Positions 48,446 through 60,870 of a DNA stretch of 64,000 nucleotides are shown piece by piece. Numbering within the stretch: the stretch's first letter is position 1; the number at the start of each line of letters is the position of its first letter. A program made the translations under genes and the position numbers. Under the pieces are notes generated by a model that was not told the DNA's origin, made no database searches, and saw nothing but the letters and a program-made list of their open reading frames with translations. The DNA comes from Strongylocentrotus droebachiensis (taxonomy: Eukaryota; Echinodermata; Echinoidea; Camarodonta; Strongylocentrotidae). The stretch lies in the NCBI GenBank assembly GCA_035222895.1, contig JAVYIG010002120.1:124001-188000 (forward strand). Direction: 5' to 3'.

Positions 48446-51400
48446 TTAATTAATACACGCCTCGAAACAATGGAATCTGTTATTTTTTAGGCGGACTTGA
48501 GTTGTCACAAAAATAGTATCAGTGATTATGGAATGAATAGAGTGATGCATTAACCATAATCGTCATGAAGTAAATAATGACTAACCGATACGAAACAAAA
48601 GTTTATAAACATGGACATCACGAACACTGTCGAGCATTAAAGATACAGTTGAAAAATAAATTGAAATTGGCGGAGCAGTTCCTCTCCCCCCCCCCCTCAC
48701 ACACACACACACACAAACAAAAATGTTATGCTATTGAATTTATCCAAATACGATATCAAATTTGCATAGAACACATACAAATATGCATGATTGAACGAAT
48801 GGAAATGAAATCACTTAAATTCATGTTGAAAGGCTGCATTGGTTAATACCTCATTCTTTTGAAGTACTCTCCATCATTTTAGTTGTGTTGTATAACTCAA
48901 AAGTATATATATGTATTGATGATAATTCCTTTAAGCCATACTTTGTTATCAAATTATGAATATACTGGTAATTCAAAGTCAGTCTAAAATACTCATCATG
49001 AGCCTATTAAAGCTATAACCTGGTACCAGTGCTGGCCTTTATTGTAAACAAAATAAAAATGGCAATTTTAAAAAAATCACGGGGGTTATCGTTTTCAAAT
49101 AGCGTTCTTTGTTCAAATTGGATAATGTCCAGGCATTTATCGTGGCTTTGAAGCGATAAGGAACTAATTAATCTTCTGCCCTAGCGTACTGTTTATTGCA
49201 CAACGCCATCTCATGTTCAACTTGCTAACAGTGCGTAACCCAAAGCCTAATTCCCATTTCGCAGACACCTGACATGGGCTTTAAAGGTAGTGCTTCTAGT
49301 GCAGTACATCTTTAAGTGTCAGGATACCCTTTTTACATTGAGTAAATGAAGAGAACTTGAAAAAATGCCACGAACTCATGACACGTTTTGTGGCACTTTA
49401 AGGCAAGTAGACATTTCACTCGTACAGGGGGGATGAGGAGAGTATTAAAGCGATAAATTATGATATTGGGGTTTGTTGCGACAGTTGGATTGAAACAAAA
49501 CATATTTGCAATCTAAACGGTTGATACGTTCTGATAATTTGTATTGGATTCGAGTCAAATATAAAAATGTGCGTATCTTTTAGGATTTAAATGTTTAAAA
49601 CGTTAATTAGATATATTAAAGACGCAATTGATCATTGCAAATTAAAGGATTCGATGCTAGCTAGGGCATATAGGATCTTGGTAAATAATATTTGTAGAGG
49701 TAATTTGATATAGTTATTGTATGACCGCTGTTTAAAAAAAAATGGGCACACCCAAAGGACAAAGTTCTGTAAACGTGGCAAATGAATACAGCTGTTCTCT
49801 CGGGGGTAACAATGGCTTTAAAAAGATATTGAGTTTTAATACATCACTGTCGCCGTTTCCTCGTTAAAAAAAAGTTTGTTTTGTTTTCTCTGTCTATTTC
49901 TCTCTACTTTTCACACCTGTTTAAACGCCCCCTCTGCCTTCTTTCGAAACAAATATAATTATCTCTCTTTCTCTCCATCTACATGTATATATACCCCCTT
50001 CTATTTCTCACCTCCCATCCCTCTGTTATTAAATATCGAACCGAAACATAAGTTCCCAAGTGAGTTGATGGCATTAATAAAATCAATATCCTTAGTTTAA
50101 TGTTCATAATAATTACATTATAAGGACTTTTGTTTCCTTTGTCTCAACAAGTCTCTTTCTCTATTCTCTCTCCTTTCCCTTCTCTCTATCTCCCTCTATC
50201 TCTCCTCTTTATATCTCTTTCTGTCTTCGCAGTGTCCTCTTTATAATTTGATTATACTCTTGTCTCATATGTGTTACAATCTAAAATTTAATTAGACCCA
50301 TTCGATGCTCCCCTTGACTATGGGCAGTTGTCAATTAATCATCCAATTTACCCTTGACTTAATTTTGTTGAAATTATTCATGATTTTTAATGTCAATATC
50401 TAACAGCTTCACGAAAATAGATTGCACTGGGATTTGTTTTACTATAAAGATGAATATAAAATTTAAATGAAAAACATGGGATCTTTCATTTGTTAACGAT
50501 CATGTTGTAACTACATACAAGATTAATACAAAAGCACGTGTGAATATCTTCCAGTTAAGAAGTTACATTTTAAATTTTAGTGAATTAAGTTATTTTATTT
50601 CCCCTTTTTCATAAACTTATTGATAATCAACTGATACAAACTAGTTGTGAACAAAGCAAACGTTGTAATATAAAAATTGCTAACATACAATGTATATAAT
50701 TAAAAATGTTTTTTGTTTTGTCTAGATCATACATCTTACATTGAATTAACAGATGCATATACATGAACCGGCACAGGGCTTTTAACTGTTGGAAACATAA
50801 ACAGATATTAAAATAATATTTAATAATGTTATTTCAGGCTCCAGTACAGTTTTACAAAACCCAAAAAACTTTGTCATATTTATTTCAAATTAGTTAATTT
50901 AGCCAATGTGCTATTAAGAGGTTTATTTTCTTTAGTTCTTCCGTTGTTTTGCTTTACGTTTTGCTTTGTGTTATCATCACTTAGCATACAAACAAACTAG
51001 ATCTGATAAACAGCAAATTATATATTTGTCCGCGATTTTCAAGAAAATCACTTGTTTCTCTTGGCTCTGTGTAATCTTCATCCAACGTTAGTTTCTCAAA
51101 TCAGATTCCATGGATGGAAAAACAAAATATGTCTTATCAGATTTTGTGTTAATAAAGCAATGATTAAAGTAAATTGCACACGTTTTATTTCTATTTCTGT
51201 TTTGCTACCACTCCTATCGCTCAAGTTTGATTTACCTTTTGGTACACAACACACATGTGACAAAGTAATTTATTATCAAAGTGCCCTCTGAAAGTGCCAT
51301 TTGAAAGAATATAACAGTAGCCAAATACATTAAATAACTCCTGATATGCAATCAGAAACTGAAAGTGTTGCCTGAATAGCTCTTGGCTTTTCCGAGATAG

Positions 51401-52140
51401 AAGCCTGATTTTGTTCATTTCTCCTCATGGACCAAGCTTGTTGGCAAAATATGTTTACGTATCCATGTATCCCTGTCATGTCTGTTGCATAATAATATTG
51501 GCAAATATAGTGTTAATGTCTACTTTGTGTCGTTCAAAACGAAGTAACCTAAAATTAATAAATTCTTAAACGTAAAACACAAACTATGTTCAGCAATAAT
51601 TGATGAGTTTTAACATATTTTCTAAGTAGTCTCTTACCAAAATTAACTTATTCTGAAAGTATACTTTTTTTAAGACATATCTTCTCCTGAAAATATTTAC
51701 ACAAAGCTTAAGAACAAAGCATAAATCATTCAAAACCGTGGGTAATTAGTACAGTTTGTAAAAGTGGCATACGTATATACTCATTTAAGAGCGTGACAAA
51801 TAACATGGCTTTGATTTTTTTTTTTTATTATTATTTGTAATTCTACGATTGGGGGGTATTTTTTATTTGAATGCACATGGTAAATCACATTCACTGGTAA
51901 CCGACAAACAATTTTAAAGCAATTAAACACATCAATGTTTGTGCTTTAAAATTGGACATGTTGAAATTGGAAATAACAACTGTTGGTTTTTCAGTTTACG
52001 AAACAGCTTACTAATGCACAGATCTTACCCGAAATAAAACAATAAATGATAATGACAAGTTTACGCTATGAAGAACGAAATGAGAAACCAAAACAAATGT
52101 GGAAGAATGGCTGAAGCTAACGGTTTAAGGAACTATATGC
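48446..52140. other. A-to-C spacer, second copy, no gene seen
   Basis: Homologous to 25.14-28.62 kb in the same order: conserved block 49172-49267, pyrimidine-rich stretch (about 49.87-50.23 kb) and the C 3' flank (51.15-52.14 kb). It also has a CT/C-run plus CA microsatellite at about 48684-48714. No exon. Confidence 0.55.
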
Positions 52141-55100
52141 CTAGGGTGTAGATTCTGTTAAAGTTGGCCCTGGTACGAGATAGCCGTCTTTGCCTAGCTC
52201 ACATGCTAGTGTCCTTCTCAAATCAAGGAATACACCAGGCCTTGCGTAGTCGCCATCATTGCCCTCGAAGCTTGAAGCGACGACTTCGGTTCGTGTCAGT
52301 GTCGAATATTGCGGTGGATGCCAAGCCCCGTGATCTACACCGTAGGCTTCGTAAGGTAAGGTCTGTTCATCGTCAACTGAAGGGGACTGGGGATCGTTGT
52401 CCAGGTGACCACGCAACGCTGTACTGTTTTGTTGACCTTGATATAAAGGTGAACCCATCGCTGCAACTACTTGATGATCATGCTCGTCACCATCCTCAAC
52501 GGCGTGCGGCCGAGGTACAGTATGTCTGTTTCTCAGTCTGCTGCTAACTCTTCTGCTATAAAACCGTATGTTTCTGGGCGATGTCCACTTTCTCAACCGT
52601 CGATGAAATACAACCACCGTGATCACCAAGGCGCAGATGACGATGCAGGAGATTACAAGAAATAACACAAGGGTGGTGTAAGGCTGATGTTTACCATCGG
52701 ATCCTGTAAGTGGTTTAATAATTACCGACTTATAATCTAATTATGCGACTACCATGACTAGTGAATACCCTAATTTCGGAAAAACTTAAATGCCCGATCT
52801 GCCTGTTTCCAGGAAGCAATAGGTTGACGATTGATAAACAAGATGAAGTATCATCTCTCCAAATATGACTAAGGGGCTGCATTCTTAGAACTATGCAATA
52901 TGTAATAATAGTGAACAAGTATTTGAATTGCCATCACAAATATTTATAAAAAAAGAATCCATTTCCAATATTAGTTCGACAACTGACAAACATATAACCC
53001 CTAAATCCCGATTCTCTTCTAAAACTTGTTAACAGTGTCTGCTTCACATCCTTTGAACCATATCCCACTTTCAATCGGAGTATTATCACTGTTTACCTTT
53101 TCAAAAGATCCCTTAAATCATACTTCTTTTCTCAGTAAACTAATTTTATTTACCTTGTGTTATAAGTCTCTCTGTTCATGTTTATCTTCAGTCTGTAATT
53201 TTTTAAGCGCTATAATTTTTTTTGTAACACCCCTTGATTATTGCCATTTTTATAGTCATTATTAATTGTATTGTTATCAGTATTGTTATTATTATTATTA
53301 TTATTCAAAATACTAGGCACCTAAGAGCCTAAAGAGCAAAGGTTTTCAGCGAAATATTCTCATACGATATTCTTTAAACTGACTTGGAAATAATCTGAAG
53401 AGTCACAAATGACACTACATCTATAGATCTGGGCCTGTAAACCATTTCCAGGTGACTTGTTGAAAATAAATCTCACTGACCCTCATTGTTCTGCTTTGTT
53501 CCTTCTGTAGAGTTTGGCCGAGAGATGTTTGGAAACCTTACTGCAAGACAAAGAAGTCACTATACACTTCTTATGATGTACGATGCACAGAAAAGTGTTA
53601 ATCACGAGGAGCATCGATTATATTAAAGACATGAAGGAATAATTTTATCTTGCCACACCCTAGTCATTTTATTAACATGACCACTGTAAAGCGAATATAG
53701 AATTATATATGGATCATTTTCATGGTGATATTTGAATTAAATTTTTATATTGTTTGAGTTTTGTTTCCGGAGATGGACTAGCACAGTAGGTATAATATTG
53801 TGATATCATACCTCGTAAATTTATAATCATTACTTTTAAAAGCCATTACAAAAATAATCCCCACCTCAATATCTAGAATTTGACGAATCAGACTTTCTGA
53901 TTTCATGACAAGCAATAAAAAAAAAATATATATATATATGTTGCCAAACTTAATCGATCGGACATTATTAATAAAATGAAGGAAAAACTAAATAAAATAG
54001 AAGTATTTCTGGAAATGACAATCCAATTCTTATATTTGTCTATTTGTTTTTTGATGGTTTCTCACAACTCATCATTTACTCGTCACTAGAAAACCTTGAT
54101 TATAATGCACATCAGTTAACTGTAATTAAATTCAGACATGTGTATTAATTTTCTTCTTCTTTCTTGTCTTTCTCTTTTTGAGGGGAAATAAACTTGGGTC
54201 TTTAAGTGAGGAAACTTTTAAGAACATGATAAATCACCTTTATACACAGCACTTGTATTCAGTCCACCACAAAATATATTCACGTCCTGTCGGCATGGCA
54301 ACCCGCATCTATAATTTTCCACTGGGGTTTCCAGGCACTCTCCATCGCACGAACAGGAACACCCAGATCCCTGGTAGATATATGCAAGAATAAATCCTTG
54401 GTCACCGCATCTCGCTGAGCAGGAATCGGGCGTGGTCCCCAAGTTTTCTGGAAAGAGGATATTGTGCTGCAGATTCAAGCATCCAAGATCATAGCAACCG
54501 ATGTAATCACCATCTTAAAGTAGGGACAAATGACAACAGAGTTAATAAACAAAGGAACGCGAAATATACGGTGCTTGTTTGTTGTAGTAAAATATAAAAA
54601 AAAATCTTTAAATACATAAATAATTCAATAAGTAACTAGTTGAATAAAATAGATAGATAAATGAATGAATGACGTAATCATGTATATAATTTAAATGTAT
54701 ACATTGTATAAATTATCATCATTTGTTTCTTCCCATCAGAAAAAATAAGTAGTATAACGGGTTTTGTATAATATTTAAACAATTTTGAATTGAAAATAGT
54801 TGAACACCAATCCTTTACCGTGGGATGAAGAACGTAATGTTTACTATATTTTGCAATTTTAATAGACGATAACAGAACAAAAGATATGAATCCACACTGA
54901 TGCTGGCAAAATTGTATTCAGTGAAAATTATGATGATCGCTTTTTTTGTTTTCCTCAGGTTTTAATGATGCAAACCAGGGCAAAACAGAGAAAATGCATC
55001 TTTAGTGTAGCTTGATAAAAGTGCATCTTGGGGAGATGAATCGGTAAACTTACTTTTCGCCAGTCTCGTATGCCTCTGTAAATCAGTGCAGTTGTCGAAA

Positions 55101-55165
55101 GCAAAAACTTGAGGATAAGATGATATTTGCAGAAATATATGAATAACCAGTATCATTGCATCCAT
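52141..55165 (-). CDS. WSC receptor C2 (intact except C-terminal nonsense)
   Basis: Four exons: signal 55054-55165 (MDAMILVIHIFLQISS), WSC 54238-54513, linker 53481-53540, TM/tail 52141-52703; 336 codons plus TAG, all phase 1. The stalk carries one Cys (DNCTDLQRH) and the linker none, the reverse of A and B. WSC (about 38-129) has 11 Cys: GCYDLGC, SCSARC, GCSCSCDGEC, CGLPCRQD, FCGG. The donor after the WSC exon is GTGATT. TM about 161-182 (LVLFLVISCIVICALVITVV), then HRRLRKWTSPRN. Tail tyrosines: YQGQ, YEAY, QYSTL, YARP, YLVP. A GAG-to-TAG change relative to C1 stops translation eight codons early and removes the terminal YSSI-type motif. Ligand and partners unknown. Confidence 0.85.
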
Positions 55166-55450
55166 TGTGATTTTTTTTTCCAAACGGATTGACTCTGGTT
55201 GAGTATATTGTAGTGAGACAAGGTCCAAATGCTAACACAAGTTATCATGGTCTCTTCGTAAAAGTCATGACGTCGTCTTCTACCACAGTACAGCAAGTCT
55301 GCCACATGAAAGAACTTTGATTGAGTTAACAAAAACTGTGACGAAGCTTTAACCACACTGACTTTAGTGTCGAAAGTTGCTATCATTCATGTCAGCACTT
55401 GAAATTATATTGAACCTTGCGGGATTAAAAGAGGAAGGACGTTGTTATAA
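55166..55450 (-). promoter_or_regulatory. Conserved 5' flank of C2
   Basis: Strongly similar to 32351-32640. The TATA-like TTTTATAAA of C1 is TTTTACGAA here, so core promoter strength may differ between the two copies. Confidence 0.4.
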
Positions 55451-57542
55451 ATTAGAGTTTCCATAAGTCAAAAGCAAGATGATAATTATGTATGAGACTA
55501 GAACAAAGGTTTATTGGTCATGTAATCATTAAAGGAGAAGAGGTCTCTACAAAAAGAAGAACGCCAATATTTTATACCTATTTTTTGCATACAAAAAGTA
55601 AAGTAGATCATCAATCATCAATGTTTGGTTTACCATATAGCATATATAAATATATAAAGTGGTTACTTATTATAAAGTGTTTTAGATTTGTTGTTTCTTC
55701 CAAATTATTTTGCCAAGTAAATATGTGATATTTCATAAATGATTTGCAATTTGTAACTGATATATATAAATGTACGTTCTTATCATATTTTGAATGGCCA
55801 AGAATATCATTTTGGAATCCTGCATGTATAAATCTCTTCTTGTATACATATATGAATTATATCATTCAATAAATGAACCCTTTGGAAGGGGAGAATGATA
55901 TAAAGACGAACCATTTCTTTTTTTTTGTAATAAATACTTACTTGATAATACTAATACCTTATACTATTACGAAGATTTCGAATTAATTTTCAGAAATGCT
56001 GTGTGAATGATCTATTTCAGGAAATTTCGTTTCAACATGTTTGGAGAGACCTTCTTTAATTATTTGTACTTAATTTAGGATCGTGAGCGACGTGGCTACT
56101 TGAAAAATGGCATTAATAAATGTTGATCCTGATTAAGGATATGAGAGAATAGACAGATTTACTGACATGTTCAAATTTATGGATGTTTCTTTCTTGTGAT
56201 CTAGTGACAAGGTATTCCATGAACCTGTTATTACTGAATGAACTACTATACTTGGAATCCAGTCTGCATATATTAGAAGTTTCTCTGTCGGGTAAGCCTC
56301 GTACAAGCCTTCGGATTGTCAGGAACAAAATTTGTTTAAAGAATATGCATGAGTGATATTAGTAAACCGGTCGTTTGCATTGATCTACGCACGAGAATGG
56401 CGTCCATCTAGTATCATAATTATAAAACTCATGGACGCAGACAAGTACAAGAGGGCAGCAGTCAAGACACAAGAGACACAATTTAATCTCAATGAGAAAA
56501 TGTGTGTTTGGAGGGAGAGGGGGGGGGGGGGGAGTCAATCGCTCAAATAAACAAATATATACACATCACAGTGTAAACAAGAGTTTAAAGAGCATGTTAG
56601 CTTTTAAAACATATTACTATTGTTATGTCCATGTATTTCCATGTACTAAGGGATTCTGAGTTGTCATTTCAAGTAGCAAGTTTCCAGCTCCGCCCTTTGT
56701 GTGAGAGTAATGATGAGGGGAGGGGGTTGTTATAATACCGTAGGGTCTAAACAAAACATAACTCAAAATAGAGACACATAAAATAAGGGTGTGGTTGCTG
56801 GGAAGGTTTAATCCAGACTACCGGATTCAATGAACAGTGTATTCATATATGAACTCAACTAAATCAACAGGATATCAAGGAATGTGAAAGGGGAACGGAA
56901 GTTCTAATTTTTGTTTTGGGGGATTTACCTCAAACGTGTCACCCTAGACCAGTGACAAACGTTGATTTGCTTTGTAGATTTGGATTATGATTCGATGAAT
57001 ATATTCATATGCATACATCGACTCATTAATTCCACAACGTAACTCTCAGTAATTATATCATATATCATAAAGAACTTTATCATGTGAGTGGCTTCTTTTT
57101 CCTTTAAAGTGCTACTAGGACTCAGTAAAGACAACAAAACACAATTATTTAGAGGTAAAATGAAGTTTAATCTTCGTTCCTCAAATTGTGGCGTTCAAGA
57201 TAAACAGAAAAGTTAAAAGTACATTAAACTTACAATTGGGTAGCTTCACTTTGGTGAGTCCCTCACAGCCTCGTGTCCCTTGGCCAGTCTCTAGGTAGAC
57301 AGCGCCGCCTAGTTGGCAGCTCGGCTCTGTAGTATCCCTATACTATACTCCCTATTTGGCAACTGATGACATGCAGGCAGGCCGAGATCGAATTCTTAAT
57401 TGACGAGGTCTTATAATTTCATAAAATAAACATGGCAGCTCGGGCTTGCATTTCGCATCGACGAGGATTATCCCCCAGAGAAAACGTGATTGCAGCTTTA
57501 CTAAATAAAATCTAGCTGGTGCATAAATGCTGCACCATTGAA
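55451..57542. other. C-to-B spacer, second copy, no gene seen
   Basis: Homologous to 32.64-34.85 kb, including a G-run (about 56519-56532), the CTCCGCCCTTTGTGTGAG block and the TGGCCAGTCTCTA block. The Ala/Arg-rich snippet CATGGCAGCTCGGGCT (57431-57446 and its pair near 34743) is a short frame in both copies but ends quickly. Confidence 0.5.
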
Positions 57543-58394
57543 GCTATGGGCACAACCCATAAAAGTAGACTGCTCGGTGGCCGGGCGGCGAGGTTTTAGC
57601 CAATTTTGGCCGGGCACCGAGCAGTGGCCGCCCGGGAACCGCTTGTTTTGAAGGCATCGCTCGGTCGCCGCTGAAGTTTTAACGCGAAGTTAACATCCCT
57701 AAAAACCTAATTGAGCGTTCGCCATCGAGCAACTTAGGTCAAAAATCGAAGCCGCTAGATCAAAGGCTGTCGAGATGTCGCCACCCATTCGCCGCCCGGT
57801 CGCCGCTGGAAGATCAGTTTGTCATTGGGCGCCGAGTTCAAAATCGGTCGGCAGCCTTTAACCTAGCGGCTTGGATTTTTGACCTAAATTTTGTTTTGTT
57901 TTTTTATTTGATTTTATTTCTGCATTTTTTCCAAATAAAATATAACTGAATAACAAAGAACATAATATACATGTAAGGTATAATACAACATTAACAAACA
58001 ATAATTTCTTCATGACAATTTTTTTTTTTTTACATAATAAATCGCTCGACGGCGAACGCTCGATGAGGACCGCCCGGGGACCGAGCGTATTTTGATGCCC
58101 CGCCGATCACCGGCCGGCCGCCGGGCAATTTCTTTAAAAGCAGCCGGTGGCCGGTGGGTCATCAGTCGGACACTGCCCGGAGGCCGCCCGGAGAAGCTCC
58201 CCGATTTCGCCCAGTTTTGACGTAAAATCGACCGCCGACCGACGGGAAATCGACAGGGCACCACCCAGACATCGCTTGGGCTCTATAGCCTGCTCGACTC
58301 CTCCAAAAATTGTTGGGTGATGCTTATACTTCAGCGGCGACCGAGCAGGCTACAAATTGGTCGGTCGCCGCTCTGAGTTGTGACCATAGCTTTA
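57543..58394. mobile_element. GC-rich terminal-inverted-repeat element, about 850 bp
   Basis: The left end GCTATGGGCACAAC and the right end GTTGTGACCATAGC are inverted, followed inward by second inverted blocks GTAGACTGCTCGGTGGCCG and CGGCGACCGAGCAGGCTAC. Motifs such as CGGTCGCCGC recur throughout. Base composition is far richer in G/C than the surroundings, except for an A/T-rich middle. The paralogous spacer at about 34.85 kb lacks it, so insertion followed the segment duplication. No transposase frame; superfamily unknown. Confidence 0.7.
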
Positions 58395-59588
58395 ACTGAA
58401 GGGTTCTCCTGATATTCCCAAAGCAATCTCGATCTTCTTATCCCTTTTCCTTGCCTGGGTATTGACGTAAAAACTAAGAAAAGGATGCAAGAAAATTTTA
58501 CCTTCAATAGGATAACAATTAACAAAGAAAAACATTCAATAGGCATTCAGAAGCATGCATTTACATAACATTTATATGCGTTTGATTTTTTATTTCCTGA
58601 GCATAATACAAACAAGATTGAATCTGTGTCATAAATGCAAGTTCATGTACTACTGCATAATTTTTGAGCAGTATATTTCCTGCCAGTTCTTAACTCATAG
58701 ACTGCCATAAGGCTGCATGCACGCTACCGTTATAGTCCTGTGTACATGCGAGCGGGTCATTTCTTCATTGCCTTGTGCATGTTTGGACGCATTCGCAATA
58801 GCAGTCCTTGTTTATGCTCATTGGACTGTGATGTGTGTTTTGCACTCGCCATTCATAGAACCATCGCGTTAATCACATTATCTCAAAATATACTTGGCAC
58901 GAAGGGATTTGGGGCTTGGCACAATGGGGATTAGTCCTGTTGCATGATAAGAGTTAAACTAATGAATTAATTCTGGTCTGGAAAAAACAAATCATATTTT
59001 GACAAAACTTACAATTCACTGCCGCCATCATATGACCATTAGTCGATAGTTTTTGTATTGTTGCCAGGCTTTTTAACAGTTTGACTTTATACATTTTCAT
59101 CTTTTGTTCAACATTTTGAAAAAGAATTTACCGTGGAATGTGTTTGTCTCATCAAAAATATGTATGCTCACGAGTTATAGTAAAATACAATGACATGTTA
59201 TGTTACATTTCGTTATATCGTGTATGAATCTACTTCTGTGCATGATTAAATAATATTTATGTTTAAACTTTCTTAAAATAAACTTTTAACTTTCCAATAC
59301 ACAAAATATCATTACATTTTATACAAAATAAATATCCTTGTGTACGATAATATTTGTTTTCATGATTTTGTTGTAAATGTATAATTCGATTATTCAAGAT
59401 AACTAGAATATTTTTAATCTCATGTGCAAGTCTTTATCAATATATTAAGATACCGTGCAATCGAGTGTATTAAAGCCAAATATCAAGCATAAATATTAAA
59501 AACTCCTCAAATGGTGTAACATATCCATGCCAGTATTTAACACTTAGGATGTTTACGGATATAATATATTGAGTATTCACAAGCATTT
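58395..59588. other. C-to-B spacer continued, no gene seen
   Basis: Homologous to 34.87-35.85 kb (for example AACAAGATTGAATCTGTGTC and TTTTAACAGTTTGACTTT). Contains an additional stretch of about 250 bp near 58.69-58.95 kb absent from the other copy; a short open frame there has no recognisable domain. Confidence 0.5.
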
Positions 59589-59767
59589 GGGGGTATATAT
59601 ATTTTTTTGCTCCCGAAAATTTGAAAATCGCACCCCCCCCCCCCCTCCACCTTGAGCGCCAGGGGAGGGGGCCCATCTCCAAAAAAAGGGTAAAATTAAC
59701 ATGTTTGTACACGTTTTTTTTTCTGTCCAGGGGGGGGGGGGCGCCCCCCCCCCCCCCCCTGGACAGA
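59589..59767. mobile_element. MITE fragment with G/C hairpin
   Basis: Shares GCTCCCGAAAATTTGAAAAT and TTGAGCGCCAGG with the hAT-like MITE at 40797-41058. Its right part is a near-perfect palindrome (59722-59767): TCTGTCCAG, G-run, C-run, CTGGACAGA. It replaces about 400 bp present in the B3 spacer (35.85-36.26 kb). Confidence 0.6.
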
Positions 59768-59838
59768 TACCTCCTACTGCTTGCCCGTCTAAATGTGTCA
59801 CTACTTTTCATTTGTCATAGGGATTTTAAAGTTTAAAG

Positions 59839-60339
59839 GGATAGTTGAGTTTTGTTGCAGAGGGCGCTACACACAAACAAAATTGTTGAGATTATCAAAA
59901 ACTGAGTGTCAGATTTGAAAGAAGATAGACGGCTGAAATATCTATAAATATAACAATTTCTAATATTTGTGTACCACCACAGATATTCGATAATATTTGG
60001 TGAAAACACGAAATAGCCCCTTTTACATTGTATTTCACCCAATGCCGATGTTGGCTTTTTGGTTGGCTTTTTCGTGTTGGTTATATTAAGCCTAACCAGG
60101 CGGCCCGTGTTTTGTTATTATTAATTAATTAATTAATTAACGGTCACCGTATTTTTTGAAAGGGGAGCTGAATTGGTATGATCGTTTTGTTTAAATTGCA
60201 CACATGTTGGGGTCTAAAATTACCTTCATAGCAATTTTAGGTCCCCAAAGGGCACTAGAAATGTCATAGGTAAGGAAAAGAGCAATAACTATGCACTTTG
60301 AAGGCAATTGCGGTCTGAAAAAACAGAACTCAACTATCC
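59839..60339. mobile_element. Terminal-inverted-repeat element, about 500 bp
   Basis: The left end GGATAGTTGAGTTTTGTTGC and the right end CTGAAAAAACAGAACTCAAC followed by TATCC are inverted. The B3 spacer lacks the block (uninterrupted at about 36312-36330), so it is a later insertion. Non-coding; an ATTA repeat lies near 60118-60140. Class not assigned. Confidence 0.65.
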
Positions 60340-60458
60340 TTCTAATTTAGCTCTCTTTAGAAATTCTAAAAGGAAGGTGTTTTTATTAGGCATTTAGTTG
60401 TATCTTTAATAATGCCGATGTCCTTAAAAGAATATCCCTAAACGTGAAACAAAACACA
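60340..60458 (-). other. Displaced 3' end and 3' flank of B4
   Basis: Matches the DNA just 3' of the B3 stop codon (36.34-36.44 kb), separated from the B4 coding exon by the MITE insertion. Confidence 0.6.
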
Positions 60459-60482
60459 CTATTTCTTCGATATTGCGTAGAG

Positions 60483-60870
60483 CCCGGCCCCCCCCCCACT
60501 CAGAGGTCGGAATGACCGCATGCGTGTTGCCAAAATGTCCGGTAAAGGGGTACTTTTCGTGCGACAAAGTCCGGCCCGAGAATTGTAAAAAAAGGGGTGT
60601 ATTTGACTTTTCACCCGGAGATTTCTTTAAAAAGGGGGTGTTTTTCCTTTTTTCTCTCATCTTTTTGGACTCCTGAGAAATTATTCCGAATTTAGGGGGG
60701 TACATTGAGCATTTTTCCTGATTTAGGGGGGTCTCCAAGGCAGGAAAAGCCCGCGAAAAGCCCGCGAAAGGGGGGTTCGGAAATGTTGGCAGTCCTCAGA
60801 TAGGGGGTGCTTTCAAAAAGAGGGTACGAGCATATGCGTACCCTAAATAACACTGAGTGGGGGGGCCGGG
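60483..60870. mobile_element. MITE inserted in the B4 tail exon
   Basis: 388 bp with inverted ends CCCGGCCCCCCCCCACTCAG and CTGAGTGGGGGGGCCGGG. Flanked by a perfect 8-bp duplication GCGTAGAG (60475-60482, 60871-60878). Comparison with the uninterrupted B3 exon (TATTGCGTAGAGTTCATT) gives the exact insertion point. An 8-bp duplication suggests a hAT or P-type element; the ends do not settle which. No coding capacity. Confidence 0.92.

Noticed and set aside
59470..59811. Gly/Pro-rich frames over the G/C runs
   Set aside because: Homopolymer artefacts inside a MITE; same reasoning for frames at 195-431, 10529-11064 and 40663-41106.
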